This document shows positions 40,556 to 48,304 of a stretch of DNA of 64,000 nucleotides, piece by piece. Below the pieces are notes generated by a model. That model saw only the letters and a list, made by a program, of their open reading frames with translations. It made no database searches and was not told where the DNA came from. Origin of the DNA: RGIG6375 sp964472725. GTDB lineage: Bacteria > Bacillota > Clostridia > Oscillospirales > Oscillospiraceae. The stretch spans positions 1-64,000 of the forward strand of contig CAYYLZ010000002.1 of assembly GCA_964472725.1 (NCBI GenBank). The letters are read 5' to 3'. Positions within the stretch are counted from its first letter, which is position 1; every line of letters begins with the position of its first letter. A program made the position numbers and the translations under genes.

Positions 40556-41653
40556 ATGTCTATGGCCAATGAAAGAATCTATAACTTCGCCGCCGGCCCT
40601 TCCATGCTCCCTCTCGAAGTACTTGAGCAAGCAGGCTCAGAAATCACCAACTTCGGCGGTTCAGGTATGTCAGTTATGGAGATGAGCCACAGAAGTAAGG
40701 TTTATCTCTCCATATTCGAGGAAACTAAGGCTGATTTTAAGCGCATCTTCAATGTACCCGATACCCATGAAATTCTCTTCCTCGGCGGCGGCGCTACCCT
40801 GCAGTTTGCAATGGTCGCAATGAACCTTATTTCCCGTACCGGCAAGGCTGACTACGCCGTTACCGGCAGCTTCGCAAAGAAAGCTTACGACGAGGCAGTC
40901 AAGCACGGTGATGTCCGTATCGCCGTTTCCACTGCCGACTGCAACCACACCCGTATTCCCACTCAGGAAGAGCTGGATATCCGCAGCGACGCTTCTTATT
41001 TCTACTATACCGCAAACAACACCATATACGGCACCGAGTGGAAGTATACTCCCGAAGTACCCGAAGGCGTAATTCTTGTAAGCGATATGAGTTCCGATAT
41101 TCTCTCCCGCCCTGTTGATGTTTCCAAGTACGGCATCATCTTTGCAGGCGCTCAGAAGAATATGGGTCCTGCCGGTGTTACCGTGGCCATCGTTGACAAA
41201 TCCATTACCGGAAATGCCCTGCCCTACACCCCCGTAATGCTGGACTACGCTGCCATGATAAAGGGCGACAGCATGCACAACACTCCTCCCTGCTGGAATA
41301 TTTATATGCTGGGTCTGGTTCTCAAGTGGCTGGATAAACAGGGCGGCATTGAGGGTATGCAGGCAATAAAATATGACAAGGCAAAGCTTCTCTATGATTA
41401 CATAGACAACAGCAAACTCTTCAATTGCGCCGTTGCGCCCGAAGCCCGCAGCGATATGAACGTTGTCTTTACCACCGGTGACGCAGACCTGGACAAAAAG
41501 TTTGCCGCAGACGCCACCAAGGCGGGTATGTCCAATCTTAACGGTCACCGCAGCGTTGGCGGTATGCGCGCTTCCATCTACAACGCCATGCCCACCGAAG
41601 GTGTAAAGTATCTGATCGAATTCATGAAAAAGTTTGAACAGGAAAACGGATAA
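40556..41653 (+). CDS. serC: phosphoserine aminotransferase
   Basis: A 365-residue PLP enzyme converting 3-phosphohydroxypyruvate to phosphoserine, and also used in vitamin B6 synthesis. Signature YNFAAGPSMLPLEVLEQ, HRSKVY, LFLGGGATLQFAM, the PLP lysine in FAGAQKNMGPAGVT and the C-terminal NGHRSVGGMRASIYNAMP. AGGAGG 7 nt before the ATG. It is followed by serA after 30 bp and shares its consensus promoter; serB is not in the window. Confidence 0.97.
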   Translation: MSMANERIYNFAAGPSMLPLEVLEQAGSEITNFGGSGMSVMEMSHRSKVYLSIFEETKADFKRIFNVPDTHEILFLGGGATLQFAMVAMNLISRTGKADYAVTGSFAKKAYDEAVKHGDVRIAVSTADCNHTRIPTQEELDIRSDASYFYYTANNTIYGTEWKYTPEVPEGVILVSDMSSDILSRPVDVSKYGIIFAGAQKNMGPAGVTVAIVDKSITGNALPYTPVMLDYAAMIKGDSMHNTPPCWNIYMLGLVLKWLDKQGGIEGMQAIKYDKAKLLYDYIDNSKLFNCAVAPEARSDMNVVFTTGDADLDKKFAADATKAGMSNLNGHRSVGGMRASIYNAMPTEGVKYLIEFMKKFEQENG

Positions 41654-41683
41654 CTCCGCTCTCCGCTTATGGAGGTTACATAT

Positions 41684-42835
41684 ATGTTTACAGTAAAAAC
41701 TCTTAATAAAATCGCCGCTATCGGCACCAACCGCCTTGATAAGGCGTATTTCACTATCGACGATAACACGGAAGCCCCCGATGCTATAATTGTCCGCTCC
41801 GCAAAGATGGCTGATTATCCCCTTAATCCCGAGCTTGCCTGCATTGCGAGAGCCGGCGCAGGCTACAACAATATCCCCACTGATAAGTGTGCCGAAGCAG
41901 GCATCGTTGTTTTCAACACTCCCGGCGCAAACGCCAATGGCGTCAAGGAACTTGTTATCTGCGCAATGCTGCTCGCTTCCCGAAAGGTAGTAAATGGCAT
42001 CAACTGGGTAAAGAGCATTTCCGACAAGGGTGACGAGGTCGCCGCTCTTGTAGAAAAAGGCAAGAGTGAATTTACCGGCCCCGAAATCATGGGCAAGACT
42101 CTTGGCCTTATCGGTCTTGGCGCTATCGGCGCAAAGGTCGCAAAGGCCGCCAAGGCGCTCGGCATGACGGTATACGGCTACGACCCCTTCCTCTCCGACG
42201 CACTTAAAGCTGAGCTTGAAGGCTATGTTACCATAGCAGCCACCCTCGATGAGATTTACGCCGCAGCTGATTACATTTCACTCCATGTTCCCTGCAACGA
42301 CGCAACCAAAAACACGGTTTGCTCCGAAAGCATCGCTAAGATGAAGGACGGAGTTCGTATCGTCAACATCGCCCGTGGTGAGCTGGTAAACGACGATGAC
42401 GTTCTCGCAGCCCTCGACACCGGCAAGGTTGCCGCTTACGTCACTGATTTCCCCGACGGAAAACTGGCTGCCAGCGACAAGGTAATTGCTATCCCCCATC
42501 TTGGCGCCTCCACTCCCGAGAGCGAAGATAACTGCGCCATTATGGCTGCCGATCAGATTTCGGAATATATGCTGCGCGGAAACATTGTAAACTCCGTGAA
42601 CCTTCCCAACATCACTTTGGAAAAGAGCGGAGCAGCCCGCGTTGTTATTATCCGCAAGGCTGAGGTTGAGCTTACTGCCCTGCTTAATGCAGTCGCAGCC
42701 GCCGGAGCCAAGGTTGTCGGCAGCGCTGACAAGACACGCGGAGCCTACGCGGCCGCCATTATTGACACCGATATTCCCGTTGCCGCAGACGACTTTGCGG
42801 GCATTGACGGTATACTCAAAGTAAGGACAATATGA
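41684..42835 (+). CDS. serA: D-3-phosphoglycerate dehydrogenase
   Basis: A 383-residue NAD-dependent enzyme, first step of serine synthesis. Rossmann GLGAIGAKVAK, substrate region ARAGAGYNNI, catalytic INIARGELVNDDDVL (reads VNIARGE) and IPHLGASTPESEDNCA. The C-terminal 80 residues resemble a small ACT-like regulatory tail (VVIIRKAEVELTALLNAVAAAG), shorter than in E. coli. GGAGG before ATG 41684 sets the start, with an upstream in-frame ATG at 41669. It is coupled to serC. Feedback control by serine is possible through the tail. Confidence 0.93.
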   Translation: MFTVKTLNKIAAIGTNRLDKAYFTIDDNTEAPDAIIVRSAKMADYPLNPELACIARAGAGYNNIPTDKCAEAGIVVFNTPGANANGVKELVICAMLLASRKVVNGINWVKSISDKGDEVAALVEKGKSEFTGPEIMGKTLGLIGLGAIGAKVAKAAKALGMTVYGYDPFLSDALKAELEGYVTIAATLDEIYAAADYISLHVPCNDATKNTVCSESIAKMKDGVRIVNIARGELVNDDDVLAALDTGKVAAYVTDFPDGKLAASDKVIAIPHLGASTPESEDNCAIMAADQISEYMLRGNIVNSVNLPNITLEKSGAARVVIIRKAEVELTALLNAVAAAGAKVVGSADKTRGAYAAAIIDTDIPVAADDFAGIDGILKVRTI

Positions 42836-42845
42836 TAATTCACAT

Positions 42846-42877
42846 CAAAAGCCGACGGAATTGCCCGCCGGCTTTTG
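42846..42877 (+). terminator. terminator of serC-serA
   Basis: CAAAAGCCGACGG (42846-42858) pairs with CCGCCGGCTTTTG (42865-42877), one mismatch, 6-nt loop. The T run is inside the 3' arm. Confidence 0.7.
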
Positions 42878-42992
42878 ATTTTGCACAAATTTCTGAAAAA
42901 CTGAACATATTACTTGCTTTACGGTTGAAAATATGGCAAAATAAATTGACTAACTTTATCAACTAATGCAATCATTGCAAGGAGGAAATATT

Positions 42993-44555
42993 ATGGCAAA
43001 ATTTATTACCGCCCAGGAAGCCGCTGCCCTTATTCCCGACCACGCTACAGTCGGCGTAGGCGGCATGGGTCTTGCAGGCTGGCCTGAGGAAATTGCCTGC
43101 GCCATTCGCGACAGATTTAAAGAGACCGGTCATCCCTGCGACATGAACCTGAAGCAGGCCAGCGCCATGGGCGACTGGAAGACCCGCGGCACCACCCGCC
43201 TCGGTGAAGCAGGCCCCGGCCTTGTTACCCGTTGGTCCGGCGCTCACGTCGGCAGCTCCTTCGCTCTGCGCGATCTCGCCCTCGAGAACAAGCTGCAGTG
43301 CCACTGCCTGCCCCAGGGCGTTATTGTTAACCTTTGGCGTGAAATCGCAGCAGGTCGTCCCGGTCTGCTGACCAAGGTTGGTCTCGGTACCTTCGTCGAC
43401 CCCCGCGTACAGGGTGGTAAGATGAACGAGGCTGCTACCGATGATCTGGTTGAAGTTGTAAACTTCCAGGGTGAAGAGTATCTGTTCTACAAGGGCTTCA
43501 AGGTTGACGTAGCTCTCCTGCGCGGCACCGTAGCCGATGAGAATGGCAACATCACCTTTGAGCACGAAGGCTTCATCAACGAGGGCTTTGCCATCGCCGC
43601 TGCCGCAAAGAACACCGGCGGTATCGTTATCGTTCAGGTCGAGTACCTCTGCAAGAAGGGTACCATCGCTCCCAAGGACGTTAAGATCCCCGGCATCATG
43701 GTTGACTATGTTGTTCAGGCTACCGATAAGGACGCTTGCTGGCAGACCGAGGGCCTCTACTTCGAGCCCGCTTTCTCCGGCCAGATCAAGAAGCCCCTCA
43801 ACGCCATCGACAGACTTCCTTTCGACGAGCGCAAGATCATCTGCCGCCGCGTCGCTATGGAGCTGAAGAAGGGCGACGTTATCAACCTCGGCGTTGGTAT
43901 CCCCGCTGATACCGCAAAGGTTGTTAACGAGGAAGCCAACATTGACGACTTCGTTATGAGCACCGAGAGTGGCATGATCGGTGGCGTACCCGCTGCCCTG
44001 CCCAACTTCGGTTCCGCATACAACGCAGAAGCCTGCATTGACCACGGCTATATGTTCGACCTCATCGACGGCGGCGGTCTCAACATGACCTGCCTGGGCC
44101 TCGGCGAAGTTGACGTAGACGGCAACAACAACGTAAGCTTCCTCGGCAAGATGATGACCGGCCCCGGCGGCTTCATCAACATCACTCAGGCCACTCCCAA
44201 GGTTGTCTTCTGCGGCACCTTCATGGGTAAGGCAAAGCTGAAGCCCGGTAACGGCAAGTTGGAAATCGTCGAAGAAGGCAAGATCCGCAAGTTCGTCAAC
44301 AAGGTAAAGCAGATCACCTTCGCCGGTCAGTACGCAGGCAAGGATCAGATCGTCCTTTACGTTACCGAGCGCGCTGTATTCCAGCTCATCGACCACAAGG
44401 TCACCCTCATCGAGATCGCTCCCGGCATCGACCTGGAGAAGGATATTCTCGCCAACATGGACTTCAAGCCCGAGATTTCTCCCAACCTGAAGCTCATGGA
44501 CGCCGAGATCTTCAACGAGACCTGGGGCGGCCTGGCAAAGTACGTAGAGAAGTAA
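42993..44555 (+). CDS. acyl-CoA:carboxylate CoA-transferase (propionate/acetate type)
   Basis: A 520-residue two-domain fused CoA-transferase, as in propionate CoA-transferase (Pct) or YdiF. Alpha domain with VGVGGMGLAGWP and GEAGPGL; beta domain with INLGVGIPAD and the catalytic Glu325 in MSTESGMIGGVPA, which forms a glutamyl-CoA thioester. Transfers CoA between short-chain acyl-CoAs and acids such as acetate, propionate or butyrate; the true substrate cannot be read. GGAGG 7 nt before ATG 42993. It is monocistronic with a strong palindromic terminator. Codon use is strongly biased, suggesting high expression. Confidence 0.92.
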   Translation: MAKFITAQEAAALIPDHATVGVGGMGLAGWPEEIACAIRDRFKETGHPCDMNLKQASAMGDWKTRGTTRLGEAGPGLVTRWSGAHVGSSFALRDLALENKLQCHCLPQGVIVNLWREIAAGRPGLLTKVGLGTFVDPRVQGGKMNEAATDDLVEVVNFQGEEYLFYKGFKVDVALLRGTVADENGNITFEHEGFINEGFAIAAAAKNTGGIVIVQVEYLCKKGTIAPKDVKIPGIMVDYVVQATDKDACWQTEGLYFEPAFSGQIKKPLNAIDRLPFDERKIICRRVAMELKKGDVINLGVGIPADTAKVVNEEANIDDFVMSTESGMIGGVPAALPNFGSAYNAEACIDHGYMFDLIDGGGLNMTCLGLGEVDVDGNNNVSFLGKMMTGPGGFINITQATPKVVFCGTFMGKAKLKPGNGKLEIVEEGKIRKFVNKVKQITFAGQYAGKDQIVLYVTERAVFQLIDHKVTLIEIAPGIDLEKDILANMDFKPEISPNLKLMDAEIFNETWGGLAKYVEK

Positions 44556-44573
44556 TTTATATTTTAATATTTG

Positions 44574-44607
44574 AAAAGGCTGTACCGAATTCGGTACAGC
44601 CTTTTTT
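44574..44607 (+). terminator. terminator of the CoA-transferase gene
   Basis: An essentially perfect palindromic hairpin, AAGGCTGTACCGA with TCGGTACAGCCTT, then TTTTT. The core GGCTGTACC/GGTACAGCC also occurs in the terminator at 44764. Confidence 0.9.
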
Positions 44608-44763
44608 ATTCTCAAAGTATTCTCCCCGTTTTTTAGTCACTTAGGGGAGCATATTATGTATTCACACTTTTGTCAAGTGCGTTCCAGCAGTATTTACACA
44701 AGTTTTGATAAATGTTGTTTATTGCAAATATTACCTCAATATGCTTCGTTAATCACAACATAT
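44608..44763. other. gene-free spacer with a weak hairpin
   Basis: A 156-bp AT-rich spacer between the convergent CoA-transferase and aldolase genes. A CTCCCC/GGGGAG pair (44631-44647 region) with a T-rich loop is visible. Nothing further is recognised. Confidence 0.5.
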
Positions 44764-44792
44764 AAGGGCTGTACCGCTTGGTACAGCCCCTT
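44764..44792 (-). terminator. terminator of the threonine aldolase gene
   Basis: AAGGGCTGTACC (44764-44775) pairs with GGTACAGCCCCTT (44780-44792), one bulge. It lies just past the minus-strand stop. Confidence 0.7.
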
Positions 44793-44799
44793 GTGGTCT

Positions 44800-45840
44800 T
44801 TATTTACTTACTGCTTTCAAATCCTCGATAAGTGCGTCAACGTCCTCTTCCTTTGTTGCCCAGCTCATGCAGAAGCGAACAGCGGTATGGTTTTCGTCCA
44901 CCTTTTCCCAGAATGAATATGCGTACTTCTCACCCAGCTTTGCCAGCGTTTCATCGGGCATTATGGGGAACTGCTGATTGGTATAGGACTCATACAGGAA
45001 GCTGTAGCCAAGTTCGGCAAGAACCGCCTTGAGCTTCATTGCCAGCTTGTCGGCGTGGTCAGACAGCTCAAAATACAGATTATCCTTGAACATTGCGCAG
45101 TACTGCACGCCAAGCAGACGCCCCTTTGCCAGCATACCGCCCTTCTGCTTGAGAATATAGCGGAAATCACGACGCAGAGCGGGATCGACTATAACCAAGG
45201 CCTCGCCGAAAAGCATACCCTGCTTAGTGCCACCGATATAGAATGCATCGACAAGGCGAACCAGGTCATTGAGCCTAACATCATTAGTGGGGCTCATTAT
45301 ACCATAGCCAAGGCGTGCACCGTCAACATAAAGAGACAGGGCACATTCTTTGCACACTGCGCTCAGGGTTTCAAGTTCTGCCTTGGTATACAGAGTGCCG
45401 TTCTCTGTGGGCTGAGAAATATATACCATACCGGGCTGAACTTCATGTTCATGGTTAGAAAGCGACCAGTGAGCGTCATAGAGAGCCTTTACCTGATGAG
45501 CGTAAATCTTACCGTCGGTGCTGGGAATAGGCATGACCTTGTGTCCGGTTGCCTCAATAGCGCCGGATTCATGCACGTTTATATGTCCGGTACTGGCGGC
45601 TATAACGCCCTGATGGGGACGCAGAACAGACGCAATAAAGGTCATATTGGTCTGAGTTCCACCGACGAGGAAGTGTATATCGATATCTTCGGCTCCGCAA
45701 TGCTTCTTTATGTATTCCCTGGCCTTTTCACAATATGCGTCCTCGCCGTAACCGGGAGTCTGCTCCATATTTGTTTCAGCAAGCAACTGCATCACTTCGG
45801 GATGCGCACCCTCGCCGTAATCACATTCAAAACGAATCAT
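44800..45840 (-). CDS. low-specificity L-threonine aldolase
   Basis: A 346-residue PLP enzyme that cleaves L-threonine or L-allo-threonine to glycine and acetaldehyde. CDYGEGAHPEVM opens it, then HFLVGGTQTN, INVHESGAIE, VYISQPTENGTLYT, LYVDGARLGYG and the PLP lysine in FYIGGTKQGMLFGEA. Length fits the family. GAAAGGAGAGG precedes the ATG. Alone on the minus strand between two convergent or divergent units; no link to the Crp/Fnr regulator upstream is evident. Confidence 0.9.
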   Translation of the reverse strand: MIRFECDYGEGAHPEVMQLLAETNMEQTPGYGEDAYCEKAREYIKKHCGAEDIDIHFLVGGTQTNMTFIASVLRPHQGVIAASTGHINVHESGAIEATGHKVMPIPSTDGKIYAHQVKALYDAHWSLSNHEHEVQPGMVYISQPTENGTLYTKAELETLSAVCKECALSLYVDGARLGYGIMSPTNDVRLNDLVRLVDAFYIGGTKQGMLFGEALVIVDPALRRDFRYILKQKGGMLAKGRLLGVQYCAMFKDNLYFELSDHADKLAMKLKAVLAELGYSFLYESYTNQQFPIMPDETLAKLGEKYAYSFWEKVDENHTAVRFCMSWATKEEDVDALIEDLKAVSK

Positions 45841-45977
45841 TTCAACCTCTCCTTTCGGGCTTACGCCCTATCTATACATGCCATTGCCCAAATTATAAAG
45901 CTATACCCTCGGACTTGCAAGGGTTTGTTGTATCTTTTGATGTTTATGTGCTATATTTGATATATACTACGATTTTA

Positions 45978-46619
45978 TTACTGCTGCAACAGCCTGAACC
46001 AGCGCCCCTCCGACCATATTATACCCTCGTCCTTCATGCGTTTCATCTCACGCATCAGGCTGGAGCGGTCAACATTGAGGTATGCGGCAAGCTCGGTTAT
46101 GGACATTCCGGCAGAGAACTTCTCCCCTTTTGCCGATCGCCCCGCATAGTCAAGATATGCCAGCAGCTTTTGACGCACATTCTTCTGCGCAAGGATATTG
46201 ATCCGCAGCTCCAGCGTCTGCATTTTCTCCGCAGTCAGCGCAAACAGATTGTTTATTATCTGCGAATGGTGCAGACAGGCCTTTGAACATGGGTGGATAA
46301 TGTGGTCATAGCCAATGAACATTATCTCACAGTCCTCGTCAGCTTCCGCGATGTACTCCAAGCCCTTGAACGGGAAATGGAACACCTCGCCAAATACATC
46401 GTTTTTGCGCAGATACTCGATAAGTGAGCAGTTGCCGTCCGCGTCAATGGCGTACACCCGTGCACAGCCCGACAGCACCACGCAAACGTTGTTGAGTTTA
46501 TCGGAATATGTAAGAATCTGTTCCCCGGAAAGAAAGCGGCGTGTTTTTACGGAAAAGCAATCATAAATGCGCTGTCTTTCAGTTTCGTCCATACCATTGA
46601 ATATTTTAGACCGGCTCAT
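45978..46619 (-). CDS. Crp/Fnr family transcriptional regulator
   Basis: A 213-residue regulator: cyclic-nucleotide-binding-like beta-roll (about 15-120), dimer helix and C-terminal HTH_Crp (about 155-210, MSITELAAYLNVDRSSLMREMKRMKDEGII). There is no N-terminal Cys cluster of the Fnr type, only Cys21, Cys46, Cys52, Cys65 and others scattered, so the signal is not an Fnr iron-sulfur cluster. The effector is unknown. It diverges from trxA. Dyads of Crp/Fnr architecture at 46663-46678 and 47270-47285 are its obvious candidate sites. Such regulators in clostridia often sense redox or nitric oxide stress. Confidence 0.88.
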   Translation of the reverse strand: MSRSKIFNGMDETERQRIYDCFSVKTRRFLSGEQILTYSDKLNNVCVVLSGCARVYAIDADGNCSLIEYLRKNDVFGEVFHFPFKGLEYIAEADEDCEIMFIGYDHIIHPCSKACLHHSQIINNLFALTAEKMQTLELRINILAQKNVRQKLLAYLDYAGRSAKGEKFSAGMSITELAAYLNVDRSSLMREMKRMKDEGIIWSEGRWFRLLQQ

Positions 46620-46659
46620 ATTCTCACCTCATTTTATCTTTCTTCCATATTATACATTA

Positions 46660-46678
46660 TTTTGTTGCATTTGCCACA
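46660..46678. promoter_or_regulatory. Crp/Fnr-type dyad upstream of trxA
   Basis: TTTTGTTGCATTTGCCACA contains TGTTGCATTTGCCACA, an imperfect dyad (TGTnGCAnnTGCnACA). It lies between the Crp/Fnr gene and trxA, upstream of TAAAAT/TATAAT -10 candidates at 46699-46709, where no good -35 is present, as expected for an activator-dependent promoter. Seventeen of 19 bases recur at 47267-47285. Confidence 0.65.
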
Positions 46679-46737
46679 TCATATTTTCAATTTTGGTGTA
46701 AAATATAATTATATAAAATACCAAGGAGGATTTTATC

Positions 46738-47055
46738 ATGGCTGTTAAAGACCTTACCGCAAATGAATTCAACGATGCTGTTGCCGTCACCGAAAAATTG
46801 CTGGTTATTGATTTTTGGGCAAGCTGGTGCGGCCCCTGCAAGATGCTCTCCCCTGTTATTGACGCCCTCTCCGAGGAAATGACCGACGTTACCTTCTACA
46901 AAGTAAACGTTGACGACGAGCGTGCTCTCGCTTCTCGTTTCGGCGTAAGCAGCATTCCCACTGTTGTTATGATAAAGGACAAGCAGATAGTAAATCAGTT
47001 TGTAGGCTACGCTGACAAGGCCACAGTACGCAGCCGCATCGAAGAGTGCAAATGA
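46738..47055 (+). CDS. trxA: thioredoxin
   Basis: A 105-residue thioredoxin with the active site WCGPCK (Cys31, Cys34) after DFWASW, and cis-Pro in SIPTVVMIKDKQ. It reduces protein disulfides in the cytoplasm. AAGGAGG before the ATG. The stop overlaps the ATG of the FTR-like gene (ATGA), so thioredoxin and that Cys-rich partner are made together. The promoter carries a Crp/Fnr-type dyad. trxB is separate, at 62.6 kb. Confidence 0.96.
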   Translation: MAVKDLTANEFNDAVAVTEKLLVIDFWASWCGPCKMLSPVIDALSEEMTDVTFYKVNVDDERALASRFGVSSIPTVVMIKDKQIVNQFVGYADKATVRSRIEECK

Positions 47056-47255
47056 GTAAGATACGTCTTAACGAAAACGCCGAGGTAGTGCAGACCGTCA
47101 AAGAAGGTCTTAAGCGCACCGGTGGCTACTGTCCCTGCCGCCTCGAGCAGAGTGAGGCTACCAAGTGTATCTGCGATGAGTTCCGCCAGCAGATGGCCAA
47201 CCCGGAATTCGAAGGCTACTGCCACTGTCTGCTGTATTACAAACCCAAGGGATAA
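47052..47255 (+). CDS. ferredoxin:thioredoxin reductase catalytic-subunit-like protein
   Basis: A 67-residue protein with three CxC pairs, Cys27/Cys29 (CPC), Cys39/Cys41 (CIC) and Cys57/Cys59 (CHC), in the order of the ferredoxin:thioredoxin reductase beta chain, which carries a [4Fe-4S] cluster and a redox disulfide. The spacing (9 and 15 residues) differs from the plant and cyanobacterial 16 and 8, so the electron path should be tested. Translational overlap with trxA suggests it passes electrons from ferredoxin to thioredoxin. ATG 47052 lies in the ATGA overlap. A small FTR-alpha subunit is not seen, as in other bacterial forms. Confidence 0.8.
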   Translation: MSKIRLNENAEVVQTVKEGLKRTGGYCPCRLEQSEATKCICDEFRQQMANPEFEGYCHCLLYYKPKG

Positions 47256-47266
47256 AATATTTTCCG

Positions 47267-47301
47267 TTTTGTTGCATTTATCACAGATTGTTATCATGAC
47301 A
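47267..47301. promoter_or_regulatory. Crp/Fnr-type dyads upstream of the NrdD-like small gene
   Basis: TTTTGTTGCATTTATCACA (47267-47285) matches the trxA site at 17 of 19 bases. A second dyad, TGTTATCATGACA (47289-47301), follows. A -10 candidate TATATT lies at 47307-47312, so the first dyad would be centred about 41 bp before a start near 47319, the classic class II activator position. Confidence 0.6.
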
Positions 47302-47377
47302 CATGATATATTGTATTTAAAAAGAGCAAACAACAACATTTTGTGTCATACACCTAATCACGAAAGGATGATATGCA

Positions 47378-47644
47378 ATGAACGTCGAGATAATCAATCC
47401 CGATAATCTCCCCGAAAGCTTTATTCGCGCCGAAATCGAGCAGATCGAGAGCGAGCGTGGCCGCACCGTTGCAAAGGCTGAGTTTCACCGCGTAGGCGAG
47501 GATCAGGCCAGCGAGCGTTTTTGGTGGGTTCCCGTCAAGTTTGACCGTATTCGCCGCATCACAGGCTATCTGGTCGGGACCACCGAGCGCTTCAACGACG
47601 CCAAAAAGGCCGAGGAGAAGGATCGCGTAAAGCACGCGGTTTAA
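47378..47644 (+). CDS. stand-alone glycyl-radical domain related to the NrdD C-terminus
   Basis: An 88-residue protein. Residues about 53-88 (FDRIRRITGYLVGT, RFNDAKKAEEKDRVKH) match the last 35 residues of the class III ribonucleotide reductase at 10948 almost word for word, including the radical glycine (Gly63, equivalent to Gly749). The first 50 residues are different and not recognised, and the zinc cysteines are absent. This recalls GrcA (YfiD), a spare glycyl-radical part for damaged pyruvate formate-lyase. Direct replacement of damaged NrdD is inference. The start is ATG 47378 with GAAAGGA ahead, under a Crp/Fnr-type dyad. A terminator follows. Confidence 0.75.
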   Translation: MNVEIINPDNLPESFIRAEIEQIESERGRTVAKAEFHRVGEDQASERFWWVPVKFDRIRRITGYLVGTTERFNDAKKAEEKDRVKHAV

Positions 47645-47657
47645 AACCCCAATAGAA

Positions 47658-47697
47658 AAGCTCCCGAAAGAACAAATCTTTCGGGAGCTTATTTTTT
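47658..47697 (+). terminator. terminator after the NrdD-like small gene
   Basis: A perfect 14-bp stem (47658-47671 with 47677-47690), 5-nt loop and T run (47692-47697). It may also serve the convergent lipoprotein gene. Confidence 0.88.
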
Positions 47698-48289
47698 AAT
47701 ATTCGTCAACGTAGCCTTCTAAGTCGTGACCCATTTCGCAGGAATAATGCCATTCAATGACATCGCCGTCCTCTACTACGTAGCGGCTGCTGCCGTAATT
47801 GGGGAACCAGCCGTTTGCAGAATAGTACCAGCCGGAAAGCTCACCGCCGTCAAACTCGTAGATGTTATTGATACCCTCTACGTATGCAGAGCTGTATATG
47901 GGATCTTCGGAAAATTCGAGATGTATCTTATTCTCTCTGCATACTCGCTGCAGCAGAGTAAATACGTCGTCGCCCTCTTCGAAGGCAACTGTGGTAACAG
48001 GCAGGATAACACCGTCAGCGGGCACCATCTCATGCTTATCCTCATCAAGCATATCCATATTATCCAGCAGCACTGCGCAGCTTATATATATGGTACAGGT
48101 CGGCTCGGTTTCAGTAGTAGTATCATTGCCGGTACCCTGTGTGGCGTCTGTCGGATTTTCCGTAGGCGTTACCTCTCCCGCTGTTGGCGTGGGCTGAGGT
48201 ACTTCCGCATTGTCGCAGCCTGCGAAGAATGCCATTGCAAAAATGACCACAGCTATCAGTACATATATCAGTATCTTGTTGTTTTTCAT
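47696..48289 (-). CDS. DUF4430 lipoprotein
   Basis: A 197-residue lipoprotein: signal IAVVIFAMAFFAGC gives a lipobox and acylated Cys24. A PTPTAGE/TPTEN spacer follows to about 65, then a DUF4430-like domain, the transcobalamin-like beta-grasp (ADGVILPVTTVAFEEGDDVFTLLQRVCREN, YEFDGGELSGWYYSANGWFPNYGSSRYVVEDGDVIEWHYS). The domain is used for ligand binding or adhesion; no enzyme is known. Its stop lies in the shared terminator. No cobalamin genes are nearby, so a role in B12 binding cannot be claimed. Confidence 0.85.
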   Translation of the reverse strand: MKNNKILIYVLIAVVIFAMAFFAGCDNAEVPQPTPTAGEVTPTENPTDATQGTGNDTTTETEPTCTIYISCAVLLDNMDMLDEDKHEMVPADGVILPVTTVAFEEGDDVFTLLQRVCRENKIHLEFSEDPIYSSAYVEGINNIYEFDGGELSGWYYSANGWFPNYGSSRYVVEDGDVIEWHYSCEMGHDLEGYVDEY

Positions 48290-48304
48290 AGGGTCTCCTT
48301 AAAT

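Noticed and set aside
47696..48289. Cobalamin-binding function for the DUF4430 lipoprotein because of the nearby riboswitch
   Set aside because: The riboswitch is 4.5 kb away on the same strand but upstream of other genes. The domain family does not generally bind B12.
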